This document shows, in pieces, positions 1 through 11,114 of a stretch of DNA of 64,000 bases (position 1 is the stretch's first letter; the number at the start of each line of letters is the position of its first letter). The stretch lies in assembly GCA_026225945.1 (NCBI GenBank), contig JAMJFZ010004031.1, forward strand, positions 9,126,001-9,190,000, given 5' to 3'. A program made the translations under genes and the position numbers. Under the pieces are notes generated by a model. It was given only the letters and a program-made list of their open reading frames with translations, was not told where the DNA came from and did no database searches. This DNA is from Cricetomys ansorgei (lineage: Eukaryota; Chordata; Mammalia; Rodentia; Nesomyidae).

Positions 1-448
1 CGCCGGCCAAATCTGACATCAAGAGATTGCTTAAGAGCCAACTGTTTCCTGGACTAAGAGCTTCCAATGATGATCGGTGAAAGAGGAACCACAACTTATC
101 GACTGAGATGTGGAGGAGGAGCAGTCGGTTCCTCCGGTAATCCAGGAAACGACAATTCTATCAAAGCCGGTTCATAAACTTGTCATGTGGAAAGACACGG
201 CGGTGAATGCCCTCGGGCTGGGCCTCTGGGTTCTGATGATGTTGTTTCCTCAGGAGGGAGGCTGTTCACTCAGAGGTGTTCACTGAAAGAACGTCCATTT
301 CTTTAAGAGAAGTGTCTTTTCTGAATGTTTGATAGGTATGTATATGAGAAGCAAGCTTGCTTCTCGCGGTACGCAGCGTACCTACATGCATCCATGGTGA
401 TTGTGAGCTTGGAGATTCACGTTTTTAAAAATTATTGAAGATTTTGCT
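1..448. other. Unique non-coding DNA
   Basis: I recognise no repeat, exon or RNA gene. Several CpGs survive, and the block looks like single-copy DNA. Confidence 0.5.
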
Positions 449-626
449 CTATTTTTTAAGTGTGTATGTGTGTTTGCGTGCTTGCGAACGCAAGTGCAGG
501 TACCCGTGGAGGCCAGAAGAGGGTATCGATACCCTCAGAGACGGAGCTACAGGCAGTTGTGAGACATCCAATATTGGTGTTGGGTAAAGAACTCAGATTC
601 TATGCTGGGAACAGTACCTGCTCTTA
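449..626 (-). mobile_element. B2-type SINE
   Basis: Read on the minus strand this shows the B2 body: a gagcaggtactgttcccagc-like head, the pairing to ggaggccagaagagg, and a T-rich stretch near 449-460 that is the reversed A-tail. The head is diverged. Confidence 0.75.
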
Positions 627-639
627 ATTTTAATTTTTC

Positions 640-1628
640 TCAATTTTAATTTTTCTTTAGACAGGCTTTCAAAGAAGCCTGTATTAGTTTGGTAAAGGAG
701 AGAGTGTTCCGAGAGTGAGCCGTGTATAACGGACCTCAAAAATGCCTTCTGCTTAGAGGACAGCTGAGAAACGATGCCCTCTGGTTGTGCTGGGTTCCCC
801 ACACCCTCAGCAGCCGCATTTTGGATGCTTAATATCACATTCCAGGCTACATGGCAACAGCATTATTTTGGAGCAGACTGCCTGCCTGGCTCCCTTCTTT
901 CTGTAGGATTGACATGCTTGTCATCTCTTAAGATAGTGAGATGGGGTCCAGGGAATTCAGGCTGGAGTTTACAGCTGGTGGTTGGTAAGGCTGCATCAGA
1001 AAGCAAGATACTGAGTGGGCCAGTGGGGGAGCCCAGCACCCGTTTCACCCTGTCATCCTGTCCCTGGCTAAGGTTGTGTGTGGTGTTGGGGGGGTGTCCC
1101 CTGACATACCGCTTCCTCTCCAGGCAGCGCTGTCTTCCTTATTTCTTCCAGCTGAGCAACTTGAAAGACTAAACTTCTGCTAAACTTCAAAAAAAATCTA
1201 TCTCGTGTCCCTTGTGACACCCACTGCCCTGACCCTGTCTTCACCAATCCTGAGCTGCTCTGGGCTGTAGATGACTCGTTCAGGATACAAATGGGGCAAT
1301 GATACCCAGCTTGGGGAAAGGGAGAACGGCAGGGTGACCTTGTGTGTCCCTATCACCCTGGGAAAACCCTGCCAACTCTTCTCCATGTGCTCAAAAGTTC
1401 TCCAGTTCTCCAGTCTACCCCTGGACTGCTTATTCAGGCCTATTGCTGTTGTAATCCTGCCTGGGCTCCTCCAGCCCTGTTTGGAGATGGCTCCTGAGCC
1501 CTGGGACTAGGCAGGCCTCTCTCTTCCTCCCTCCTAGTCTAAATCCTGTTCTAGCTTTTGTCAAACTACTTTCCTCTTTACCCTGGGAGATCCCTGAGGG
1601 TAGAGACAGTGGGAAGGGACAGCACGGG
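640..1628. other. Unique non-coding DNA
   Basis: No repeat family is recognised. Short open frames on both strands (132 codons at most) have no recognisable domain. A poly-A run lies near 1189. Confidence 0.45.
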
Positions 1629-1639
1629 GACCACTTCTT

Positions 1640-1823
1640 TTTTGTTTCTTTGTTTGTTTTTGTTATTGTTTGTTTTTTTCTGAAACAGCGTTTCTCTGTT
1701 TTAGCCCTGGCTGTCCTGGAACTCACTCTGTAGACCAGGCTGGCCTCGAACTCACAGAGATCTGCCTGCCTCTGCCTCCTGAGTGCTGGGATTAAAGGCA
1801 TGTACCACCACTGCCCGGCCAGA
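1640..1823 (-). mobile_element. B1 SINE with target duplication
   Basis: This is a reverse-oriented B1: a reversed A-rich tail at 1640-1680, then tgtagaccaggctggcctcg and gctgggattaaaggc, ending in cccggc. An 11-bp duplication (gaccacttctt) flanks it at 1629-1639 and 1824-1834, which fixes both ends. Confidence 0.95.
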
Positions 1824-2149
1824 GACCACTTCTTAGGGAACATTGGTGTTACGGGAGATGTTCCAGCGCTCCCGTCAGTAAAAGAAATGAATGACAGGAT
1901 GGAACGGAAGGAGTGGGGAGGATACATAGTTAGCACTTCCGAGGCTTTGGATCTGAATCCATGTATTTGACACATCCCCAATTGAAACACCCAGGGGAAA
2001 AGTTCCAAAACACAGAACTTGAGGTTTCTGGGTGCATTATGTTGAACCCCCATGGATGAAGAACTGTGTAACATCCTGTGGCAGGGGTTCACCATTTTGT
2101 ACATCTTCAGGTACTCTCCAGCCCTCCTAGTAAGACCTACAGCTGCACC

Positions 2150-2400
2150 TACACCAAACACACAGAGACTTTCTTCTTCCTGGTCATTATCCCTCAAACA
2201 CAATATGACAACCCTTGGCGGGGCATTTACATTGCATAGATAGCATAGATAGTCATTTAGAGGTAATGAAAGTATATGGAGGGGTGTGCTTAGGTTGTGT
2301 GCAAACAACTTAGATGTGGAACTTGAGCCTCCACAGATATTGGAATCCACAAAGGACTCTGGAATCAATCTCGGCGGGTACCAGGGAGCATCGTACATGA
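2150..2400 (+). mobile_element. Tigger/MER2-like DNA transposon relic
   Basis: A run of matches in order to the Tigger-group element that ends in 'bright' terminal repeats: tcattatccctcaaaca, catttacattgcatag, gtatatggaggggtgtgctta and a 3' part near ccacagatattggaat. Both termini are eroded, so the exact subfamily is not named. It is an old mammalian insertion. Confidence 0.6.
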
Positions 2401-2734
2401 TCAGGAAAGGGTGGGAAAGGGGTAGAGCAGAAGCCAAGATGTCTGTCGTGTGTGGAGGCCACTGAGACTGCTGGACTGGTGGAAACGGGGAGGTAAAGGA
2501 GAGAGATGTGGGAGGAGGAGAGATGGCTGGATGAGAGGAGTCAGGTGGTAGCAACCAACACAAGCGGGGAGTGGCTAAGAAGAGGAAGTGTGATCAGAAG
2601 GCGAAGTCAGAACTACAGGAAACAAAACCACTTGTGGGGAGGGCAGAAGTGTGAGAGGGAGCAGCAGAAAGAGGAACACAGCCATTCCTATCAGGGGCAT
2701 GCAACCCAGGGGACAGAACACTCCCCCAAGCCCT

Positions 2735-2930
2735 GGTACGGTGTCAAAGATGTACTAGGCCCCGTGCCCAGGATTAGGCACGGGTTGTCTGAGGTGAACC
2801 ACAGAACAACATTATGCTAACCCGTTTTATAGATGAGTCAGCCGAGACCCTCACCAGCTGAAGAACTTGTTTATGGTCACACTGGTAGCAAGTAAGGAGC
2901 AGGGACTCAAACCCTTAAGGTTAGAGGGCA
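2735..2930 (-). mobile_element. MIR SINE
   Basis: The reverse complement of the MIR core is visible: cccgttttatagatgagtca, then a degenerate aacttg..tggtcacactggtagcaagta and ggactcaaaccc. It is an ancient mammal-wide SINE. Confidence 0.75.
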
Positions 2931-3280
2931 TCTGAGTTAGAATAAGGCTGGGAAATTGTCCGGGGAGATGGCTAATGGAAAGAGGTGAAGAGGTTGCAGT
3001 GAGAAGCAGATGCTGCTTAGCAGGGGGCGTGGCTAGTCAGCAAAGCAAAAGTTGAAGGTGTGTGTATGTGAATGTGGGGGTAGGTATGGCTCTATATGGA
3101 TAAAAAATATACATGCATCTATACACATACACATATATTATATACACCTTTGCACGCAGTATTCAACAACAAAGGTTTGGTTGTTTTGGTTTTTTTTTTT
3201 CCCTAACCTACACATCTACACTCTGTCCCAGAGCCCAGTCAGCTGGAGAAGAAATCAGAGAGGAGGACTTCTGTCCTTCC

Positions 3281-3663
3281 TATTGTAGCTACTTTCCTAA
3301 AGCTCTGAAGAGACACTGTGACTGAGGCAACTTACAAAAGAAAGAGTTTATTGGGACTGACAGTTCCAGAGGGTGAGTCCATGACTATTATGGCAGGGAT
3401 CATGGCAGCAGGCAGGCAGGCAGGCAGGCAGGCATGGCTCTGGAGCAGTAGCCGGGAGCTTACATCCTGGTCTGCAGACAGGAGTCAGGAAGAGAGTGAG
3501 ATTGGGCTGGAGTGTGCTTTTGAAACCTCAAAGCCCACCCCCAGTGACATACCTCCTCCAGCGTGACCACACCTCCTAATCCTTCCCAAACAGTTCCACC
3601 AACTAGAGACCACGCACTCAAACATATGAGCCTATGGTGGGCATTCTCATTCAAACCACCACA
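3281..3663 (-). mobile_element. ORR1-type MaLR solo LTR
   Basis: On the minus strand it starts TGTGGTGGTTTGAATG, continues through the GGAGGTGTGGTCACGC-like and GTGGGCTTTGAGGT blocks typical of rodent ORR1 LTRs, and ends near a mutated CA. Five-bp duplications CTTCC lie at 3276-3280 and 3664-3668, as expected for ERVL-MaLR integration. A (GGCA)n run lies inside at about 3411-3434. Confidence 0.8.
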
Positions 3664-3668
3664 CTTCC

Positions 3669-5180
3669 CAATAACCAGAAAACTAGGGAGAGAGGCATGC
3701 CACTCCTTGGGAGGCCTGGGAACTGCTAGGGCAAATGTTCTCAGTTTTAGCCCTTTCCTCCCCAGGTGTTAGGTCAGCTGACTTCAGAACCTCCATGGAG
3801 GTCAATAGGTTCTTAACCTGCAGCCAGCCTCTGCCTCAAACTATCTGAGCTCCTGCTCTCTCTCCTTCCCTGGCAAGTCTCCGTTATATTCCATTCCACT
3901 TCTGCATTCTCTTTCAGTTTGCTGTCAGGGTTCCCCAGGACTGGAGACATCCTGATTTGCTTTGCTCTGACCCATCCCTGGTGCCCGAGCAGGCTCTTGG
4001 TCCATATTCTGTGTTAAATAAAAGGAGTTGAGGTTATAGCGGCGGACATTTGCTCCTTCCCAAAACAGGACTGGTATCCTCCAGCCTGAGGAAGGCGAGT
4101 AGTCCCTCCATGGGAAGGGAAACAGCATAGCCTTCCAGGTAGGGAGTGACCTGGGCAAGGCTGGTAATCAGGCATGTGGGAGACAGCTGGTTTCGGCAGT
4201 GCCCGGCATGGTCTCATAGTGCCGGGGTGGATTACAGATTTTCCTCTGTAGGTAAGGAGAGAATTGCTGAAAGGCTTTGAGCAGGTCATAGACCCAGTGT
4301 AAGAGATACTGAAAGATTAGTCTGGAGATGGGCTTGCCATTAGGTGGGAATTGCCTCTTTGGAGATATTTTCCTTGATCCCATCCCCATCTTCTTGTCTC
4401 ATGAACATTCTAGGGCAGTCTTGGGTGTTTCTATATTCATTCCCTCTGCTGCCACTGCTCTGAGTTCATCAGAATCTCCACCTGAAGGTGTGTTGCACAT
4501 TTTAGGTTCAGAGGCAGAAGGCTCTAGCTCTACCCATTCTCCTTTCTCTCAGTGAAAGGGGAGATAGAAATGGCACTGGGCACTTGAAATGTTTCCTTCT
4601 GCTTCTCCATCTTCAAAGCCATACAGTGGCAATCCTGATATTTCAAAGGAGTGAAAGGCATGGAGAACTTTGCCTGGTTCTTCAAGAACAAGGGTAAATT
4701 TAGCACCACAGCCTTATGTGGCCAAACCCCAAGAGGGAAAATGGACCCATTAGCACAGGCCTGGGAACTGTCTTTTCTGGTATCATATACACAAACACGT
4801 ATGTACTCTTTCACACACACATTCACTGGATCCTTGAAAGGTCAAGGCCAACTGCAAAAGTACCCATTCCCCAAAACTCCTAATTCATATAGGGAACTAA
4901 CTCTAAAGCGCTCGTAGCCCCCATCTCCTCTTGCAATGATAAAGAGCATGTCACATCACACTAGATTGGCACTTAGTCAAAACCCATCTCCTTTAACAAA
5001 CCCGTAAGCTCCAGCACACGAGTCACCAAGCCAAGGGCTGAGGAGCCGACTCAGGTGGCACACGCTTTGATTAAGGTGATACAGAATTCCTTTTATTTCA
5101 CTTTCATCAGAGTTGTAAAATTCTGAATCCATCCCCCTTTTGATTTGACAACAGCACATTTCAATAGAAGTTGACACCAA
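3669..5180 (-). other. Unique interval with minus-strand coding-like blocks
   Basis: About 1.5 kb without a recognised repeat. Four minus-strand open frames of 67-98 codons lie almost end to end (4977-5180, 4530-4826, 4168-4389, 4014-4289), separated by stops and frame changes. I recognise none of the proteins. This could be a decayed pseudogene, an old provirus fragment, or chance. Confidence 0.25.
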
Positions 5181-5785
5181 TAAAAAAAAAAATGAGACTT
5201 GTTCTGTTCAACCAGGAGTAGGCCATAATGCCTCTAAAGTCTTCAGTAACGTTCACCAGGCCATCTGGCCTCCCCTCAGCAAGTTCATAGGAACACAGTC
5301 AAACAAAGACACAAACCCAGACGCCGTCAGGTCCTTTTCTGAAGTGGGACCTAAATACTCCTAATCTCTGAGCCCCAGGAAAGACCTCTCCTAAGTCTGC
5401 CTCCTTCCCTGGGTTCTTTTTTCTGAGATTTTAATCCTCAGCTGCATTCTTTTGCTAGATTTCTAGGGCAGAAAATTTACTCCCCCCACCCACATACAGT
5501 ACTTTCAGCTTTCTGAGGGCCCAGAGATTGCACATTTCTATTGTATGGGTCATGGTGTTTCTCAGGACCTAATTGGGATTTTGTTTTGCAATTGCTTGCT
5601 TACTAGCTAAATTAGATAATTTACTTGATAATTTATGCTTTCTAAGTTCCAGTGATGGATGAGGTATGTATCCTGAGAGAAGGAATTTATGTCTACTTTA
5701 AAAAAAAAAAAAACACTTGTCCTTCAGGTAAAAATCAAGAATGATGATCTAGGGTAGAATGGAACAAGTGGATGCCAACATTCCA
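5181..5785. other. Unique non-coding DNA
   Basis: No repeat or exon is recognised apart from short A-runs at 5181-5192 and 5700-5713. Confidence 0.4.
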
Positions 5786-5789
5786 AAGC

Positions 5790-5935
5790 TCATCAGTACA
5801 CGCAGCTAGTAAATCTGAGCATCTGCCATGGCCAGTCCCTGGCTCAGATGCTGAGCTATAGCAATGTACAAAATGTACTCATCCCCACAAGGGACTAGCA
5901 TTCTAGTTAGAGCTGGCCAACAGTTTCAACATTTG
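5790..5935 (+). mobile_element. Probable ancient mammalian repeat fragment
   Basis: The text around ctgagctatagcaatgtaca followed by a degenerate 'gggactagcattctagttag' matches a mammal-wide repeat that reads 'size of the lesion, cargo amount, segment raised' in many genomes, but I cannot name the family. The call rests on these two short blocks only. Confidence 0.3.
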
Positions 5936-5954
5936 TAAATTTGGCTTTAAAAAA

Positions 5955-6066
5955 AAAAAAAGAAAGAGAGTCTTGAAATGAAGCCCGGAGTGGAACCTGG
6001 GGTGACCTGGATCCTCCTGCCTCAGCCTTCCAAGTGTTAAAGATACAAGTTCATGAGCATACCAAG
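5955..6066 (-). mobile_element. B1-related (old monomer) SINE
   Basis: Reverse 7SL-derived text: cctggatcctcctgcctcag, ccttccaagtgttaaagata, following an A-rich stretch at 5949-5966. It is more diverged than the other B1 copies, suggesting a PB1-type monomer. Confidence 0.6.
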
Positions 6067-6880
6067 TTCCTGAATTTGGCTTTGGAACATCTCGTACCTC
6101 TGAACTTCATTCATTAACCCTCTTCAGTCTCCCTCTGTATACTGTATCTGGACCCTTGAGTGTTCACTGACAAGTGTCCATGAAGATATAAATCTGTAGT
6201 CTTTGTCCATTGATAGTACATATCAATGTACTTAAAAAAAAAAACAAAACATTAAGCATAGATCAAAATAACAGAAGGAAGTTTTCAGAGAAAAGCCTGA
6301 TGATAGTGAGAAGCTTATCCATAGGCCAAGCTAGAATGGAAGTCGGCATTGGTGCCAAAACCAGGGAGGGAGGAAGTGTGTGCCAGGCCTGGGAGAACAG
6401 TCTCCAGCCTCCATCTGCGCCAGCAGGAAGTTATGCATCCAGCTGTTCCTGGAAGATGGTCCATTGAGTAAGCCAGTGGAGGCGGCAGTCAGCACATCGA
6501 TGGGACGAGGCAGAAATCTCGGGGAGTGGCAATAACAGAGGGAACTTTACTGAGATGTCACTCCATGGCATAAACCCAAGTACGGAAGTCAGTTATCATG
6601 GAAGCTTAGAGACAGATGTATTTGGTTCTCTGAGAGTTTGTGATGAGATTTTAGCCTAAACTCCATTATAAAAACATTTTCATACCACATAAACATGGAG
6701 AGACTTCAACAAAGGAGCCCACATATGCATTCTCTAGATCTAGCTACCAATACCACGGCCTTTCTGCTTTATCTTTTGTTGTTGTACCTTATCTTTTTTT
6801 GTTGTTTCCTGAAGTATTTAAAATCAACCCCTAGACGTGGTGGCTCACCATTAAATATTCCCATACACACCCTTTCGAAA
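6067..6880. other. Mostly unique DNA
   Basis: No gene is seen. A short B1 head (acgtggtggctcac) lies at 6835-6848 directly beside the B2 that follows. Confidence 0.4.
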
Positions 6881-6884
6881 TACT

Positions 6885-7101
6885 TTTATTTCATTTTGAA
6901 ATTATATTGTGTATGTGTGTCTCTCTGTGTGAGTGTGCAGGTAAGTACAGATACCCATGAAGGCCAGAAGAGGACATCAGGTCCCCCGGAGCAGGAGTTG
7001 CAAGTGGTTCTGAGTCACTCAATATGGGTTTGAGGAACCAAAATCTGGTCCTTTGGAAGAGCAGCAAGTGCTCTTAACCTCTGAGCAATCTCTCCAGCCC
7101 C
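6885..7101 (-). mobile_element. B2 SINE
   Basis: The reverse complement ends in ggggctggagagattgctca at about 7082-7101 and contains agagcacttgctgctcttcc and ggccagaagaggacatcagg-type text. The reversed A/T tail lies at 6885-6905. Confidence 0.9.
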
Positions 7102-7205
7102 TACACATACACCTTTCGAAAGATGTTTTCTTGTGCAATAATACTGTTATTGCACATACCAAACTGAATAATCTCAAAATATTATTTATATATTCATTCA
7201 TTCGT

Positions 7206-7358
7206 GTGTTTGTTGTTTGTTTTGAGACAGGGTTTCTCTGTACCTCCTTGGCTGTCCTGGAACTCACTCAGTAGACCAGGCTGGCCTTAAATTCAAAGAT
7301 CCACCTGCCTCTGCCTCCCAAATGCTGGGATTAAAGGCGTGTGCTACCACGCCCAACT
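7206..7358 (-). mobile_element. B1 SINE
   Basis: Reverse B1 with gagacagggtttctctgtac, agaccaggctggcctta and gctgggattaaaggcgtg. The reversed tail is the TTTG-rich run at 7206-7225. Confidence 0.93.
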
Positions 7359-7950
7359 TCAAAGTATCTTCTAATATGCAGATCCCAATTTAAAATTTCC
7401 TGATCATCTCAAAACATCTTCTTACAGTTGGTTTAAATTAGGATCCAAAAAAGATTTCCACATTGCATCTGTCTTCAGCCCCTTTTATCAGTTTTTAGTA
7501 TTATTAACCAAGAGGATGCTCTCACCCTCCCATTCGTCTATCCTGGGCTTCGGTGACACCCTCCAAGTTACTCCCAGGCCCTGCCCAGTGATCCACAAAG
7601 CCAGACTGGGGCAGCCAGGGTCTGAGGGAATGAGCTTTGTTTGGCACGAAACATAAAAGTCCTGGATTTTCAAGGTCCAGGCAAGAGACCATGAAATATG
7701 GGGGGGGGGGGGGGGGGCAGATGTAGGTTCTGTTTCTGGGTTTCCACCAAGCCAGAGGAAGGAGAGAGGAGAGAGAAGAGGGGCCACCTGATCAGTGGGC
7801 TGAGCAAATGCCCTGTGTAGGTTTGGATCCACAGCTTCTCTGGAGGCAGCATGTCCCTGGTTTGTCCCTCCGATCTGGGAAGTGACCTTCCTTAAGGTTT
7901 TTCTGGTGCCGCTGGTCCCTTGGCAATGGGAAGGATTGCCCATTTATCCT
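7359..7950. other. Unique DNA with an 18-bp G run
   Basis: No repeat family or exon is recognised. A homopolymer of 18 G lies at 7700-7717. Confidence 0.45.
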
Positions 7951-8169
7951 AGCTTCGTTTCTCTTGCTGTGATACAGTTTCCTGATTAAAGCCACTTAAG
8001 GGAGACAGGGTTTATTTTAGATCACAAATCCAAGTTACAGTCCGTCATATCAGGGAAGTCAAGGTAACAGGAATTGAAAACAGGGAGTCACATTAATGAA
8101 GAGCAGAGAGAAATAAACACATACACACTTGTTCGCTAAACTTGCCTAGCTAGCTTTCACTTATTTATT

Positions 8170-8327
8170 TTTCTTAAGATTTATTTTTTGTGAGATAGGG
8201 TCTTGCTATGTAGCCCTGGTTGGTTGAAAACTAGCCATAGTCAAGGCTGGCCTCTAATTCACAGAGATCTGCCTGCTTCTGCCTGCTAAGTGCTGGGATT
8301 AAAGGCCTGTGCCATCACATCTGGCTA
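8170..8327 (-). mobile_element. B1 SINE nested in LTR
   Basis: Reverse B1 with gagatagggtcttgctatgt, an internal insertion around 8225-8245, then cacagagatctgcctgcttc and tgctgggattaaaggcctg. It interrupts the MT-type LTR. Confidence 0.88.
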
Positions 8328-8332
8328 AAGAT

Positions 8333-8526
8333 TCATATTGTTTTCAATTTTGTACACGTTTGGTGATGTACATGCAGGTACCCTCAAAAGACGGAAGAGG
8401 GGGTTGGATCCCTTTGAGCTGGAATTCCATCTGGTTGTGAGCCACCTACTAGGTGCTGGGAACAGAACTCTGGTCTTCCGCAAGAGCAATACATAGTCTT
8501 AACCACCAAGTTAGCTCCCAAGCCCC
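8333..8526 (-). mobile_element. B2 SINE nested in LTR
   Basis: Reverse B2 with atgtacatgcaggtaccctc, gttgtgagccacctactagg and gctgggaacagaactctggt. Its head region (ttagctcccaagcccc) is at 8511-8526. It sits next to the B1 inside the same LTR. Confidence 0.85.
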
Positions 8527-8770
8527 CTAAGCCAGCTCTCTTCATTTGTATGCAGTTCAGGACCCAGACCATGAAATGGTGCTGGCTATATTCAGGGTGC
8601 ATCTTCCCACTCCAATTAACTCATTTAAAACACCTCCCACCCACCCCCCACCCCCACCTCTGGCAGACATGCTCATAGGTATAATAATCCCTATAACAAT
8701 CCCTCTCTGAGACTCTCTTCCCAGTTGATTCTAGGTTGGGTCAGTTCGATAACTAAAGTTACTCATCACA

Positions 8771-10688
8771 CATCTCTGCCTACAGAAATCAGAAGTAGGA
8801 CCCCCAAGAGACTTTGTATGTATGGGGGGGGGAGAGGGGTGAGAGGGGCTCTGACTACTTAAAAGGGGAGTGGGAAACCTCTCCCACCAGCCCAGAAGAG
8901 GACCAGCCCTGTGATGTGTCCTTCTCGGCAGCTGGGCTGGGCGGGTGTTCACAGGCACACTTCCAAATTCCCTTTGAAGGTGGACCATGTGCTCAGCCTG
9001 TCGCTCTCCCACACCCGGATGGAAACTTCCATCACATGAATTGCGCTTCCTCTGTGGAAGATACAGAGCCTAAACTTTGTCCTCTCTACTGTATTCCAGC
9101 TGACACGTGCCCCTGGATAATTTGGACCAGAACTAGCCATGCTAGTGAGCCCCTGGTCCCTGGAGGCAGCATGGAGAGAGTGAGCCAACCCCAGAGAGGA
9201 CCAGCTGTGCTGTTGGTTGGGCTCCACCTTTCCAGAAGAGGGCAGGTCTCCGGCTTGTGTCTACAAGCAAACTTGTTCCCGAGCCTCGCATCTAGGGGCA
9301 TGCTCTCTAGCGACCCGCTTAAGTCTTCCTTGGCTCTCGCCCTCTCTTCTTGGGTGTTGGTGGCAGTGGCACCGAAGAGTTGTGCTCTTAAGGAGATATC
9401 CCAGGGGACCCTGAGATGCTGACCGCCAAGGAGGTGTGGGAATGCTGGGAAGATTCTGCTGGGCTGGCCTCCACATGGAGCCTGCAGATCTTGGCAGCTG
9501 GAGATCTGGCCTGCATCTGATCAATTTTATCTGCAAGGCATTCAGAAAATTTCTCCCCCAGAGAACATGTTGACCCTCTGAAGAAGGGAATGCGATGCGG
9601 GTTGCCTGTTTGAAGACACTCTGGGTTTTGATGAGGCTTGTGCGGAGACCCCAGATAAGCCTCAGAACGCGAGCCAAGCAGGCGGGGAAGCGGCTCCTCT
9701 GCCGGGTCTCCGCATCTTCCCTAGCCTTCCATTTTACGTGTTTACCAATTGTGAAAGCAGATCCAGCTGTTGGGAGAAATTGCTTCCAGATGACATTATG
9801 GGAAAGGAAAACACGTATTATAAAAGAGCTGCAGAATAAAAACCAGAACTCTGTGGGCCAGGGTTTCATATGGACCATTTCCTGGTGTTGGGCAATAGCA
9901 CCTCCAGGGAGATGTTGTAAGAACAGTGCGAATCCGCTCCTGTAGTCAGGCCAGAGTGTCGCCCGACTTGGCCCAATTTGGTGGTGGGGGTGGGGTGGGG
10001 ATCACTTGACCTTGCTGCCATCCTGTTCTCCTCAAAACTTGCTTCCCACCTTTGCTGGGAAAGCCCTAGGAAAGTCTTTTGTGTGCAGAATTAGCATCGA
10101 AAAGCCATTGAAAAGCAAGGACATTTTGCCTCTGAAAACGGGAGGCGTGTCTTCGCCCCCCAGCACAGAATCTGCTGTGTTGGCTTTCTTAAAGATTTTA
10201 GAAGCTCTCTAACGAGCTGGAATTAAAGCGTCCCTTTTACTAATTCGGTTTTACAGGTCACTGGATAAACCTACTTAGAGTGGTTTGGAAGAGGATTAGG
10301 ACATTTGCGTCTCTTCCAGGTTGACTTTCCAGGCAGGGTCAGTCAGCAGCTGGAGGCTTCCTTGGCCAGGGGCCAGAGGTCTGAGAAGCTGCAAGTTTTT
10401 AAGGCCTAGTGAGCACACTGGAACTGTTTGATCATATTAAAATGGAAATGCTTAAATGCAGGGCATAGAATGCAGAGAGAAGTCAGAAAGCCCAGCATCC
10501 CAGTTCCCAAAGAGAAGAGAAACCACCAGAACCAGATAGTTACTTTTGCTGCCTCTGCCCTGAGCAGTGGTCTTAATCCCTAGTGCACCAGAGTGAGCTT
10601 TAGAAGTGATCCAATTGCCTTAAGAATAGGGGACACAGCCTCAGACAAGCACTATAACCATTAGCACAGGCGCTATGTATATAGAAAT
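8771..10688. other. 1.9-kb interval free of recognised repeats
   Basis: This is the longest stretch in the left part in which I see no repeat. It keeps several CpGs (around 9590-9720) and contains two long open frames in opposite directions, of about 200 codons each (plus 8814-9422, minus 9261-9878). Neither shows a known domain. It could be a regulatory or conserved non-coding block. Confidence 0.4.
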
Positions 10689-10689
10689 T

Positions 10690-10908
10690 GAAGCCAGTCA
10701 GCAGTTAAGAGCACTGGTTGTTCTTACAGAGGATCTGGGTTCGATTCCCACCACCCACGTGGCAGCTCACAACAGTCTATAACTCTAGTCCCAGAGGATC
10801 TGATGCCCTATTCTGACCTCCTCAGGCACTAGACAGGCATGCACTTGGTGCTCAGACATGCATGTAATTGAAACACCCGTATACATAAAATAAAATAAAT
10901 CTAAAAAT
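10690..10908 (+). mobile_element. B2 SINE
   Basis: Forward B2: ggcagttaagagcactgg-like head, tctgggttcgattccca, ctcacaacagtctataactc, a CA-poor middle and a terminal ataaaataaaataaatcta tail. The very first bases of the head are lost. Confidence 0.9.
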
Positions 10909-10920
10909 ATAATTTAATTT

Positions 10921-10955
10921 AAGAAGAAAGAGAGAGAGAGAGAGAAAGAGAAAGA
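10921..10955. repeat. (GA)n tract
   Basis: A short GA-rich simple repeat follows the B2 tail. Confidence 0.85.
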
Positions 10956-10961
10956 TTGAAA

Positions 10962-11072
10962 CCAGGCACGGTGGTACATGCTTGTAATTTCAGCTCCCGG
11001 GAAGTGAGGCAGGGGAATCGTTTCATTTGTGGCCAGCCTGGGCTACATAGCATGACTCCAACTAAACAATCT
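10962..11072 (+). mobile_element. B1-type SINE
   Basis: Forward copy: accaggcacggtggtacatg, cttgtaatttcagctcc, then ggccagcctgggctacatag. It is diverged and 3'-truncated. Confidence 0.75.
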
Positions 11073-11114
11073 TTTTCATTCTCACTAGTCACAATTCATG
11101 GACCACATGCAGCT

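Larger units (their letters stand above)
7951..8770 (-). mobile_element. MT-type MaLR LTR split by B1 and B2
   Basis: The 5' flank (7951-8165) and 3' flank (8527-8770) together form one reverse-oriented MT-like LTR: tctcttgctgtgatacagtt and agggtttatttt, later ttgattctaggttgggtcag and a terminus near catcacac. A B1 and a B2, both minus, were inserted afterwards. Confidence 0.7.

Noticed and set aside
10690..10908. Polymerase III promoter-like boxes in B2 copies, here and elsewhere
   Set aside because: They are the expected internal promoters of B2 SINEs, not independent RNA genes.
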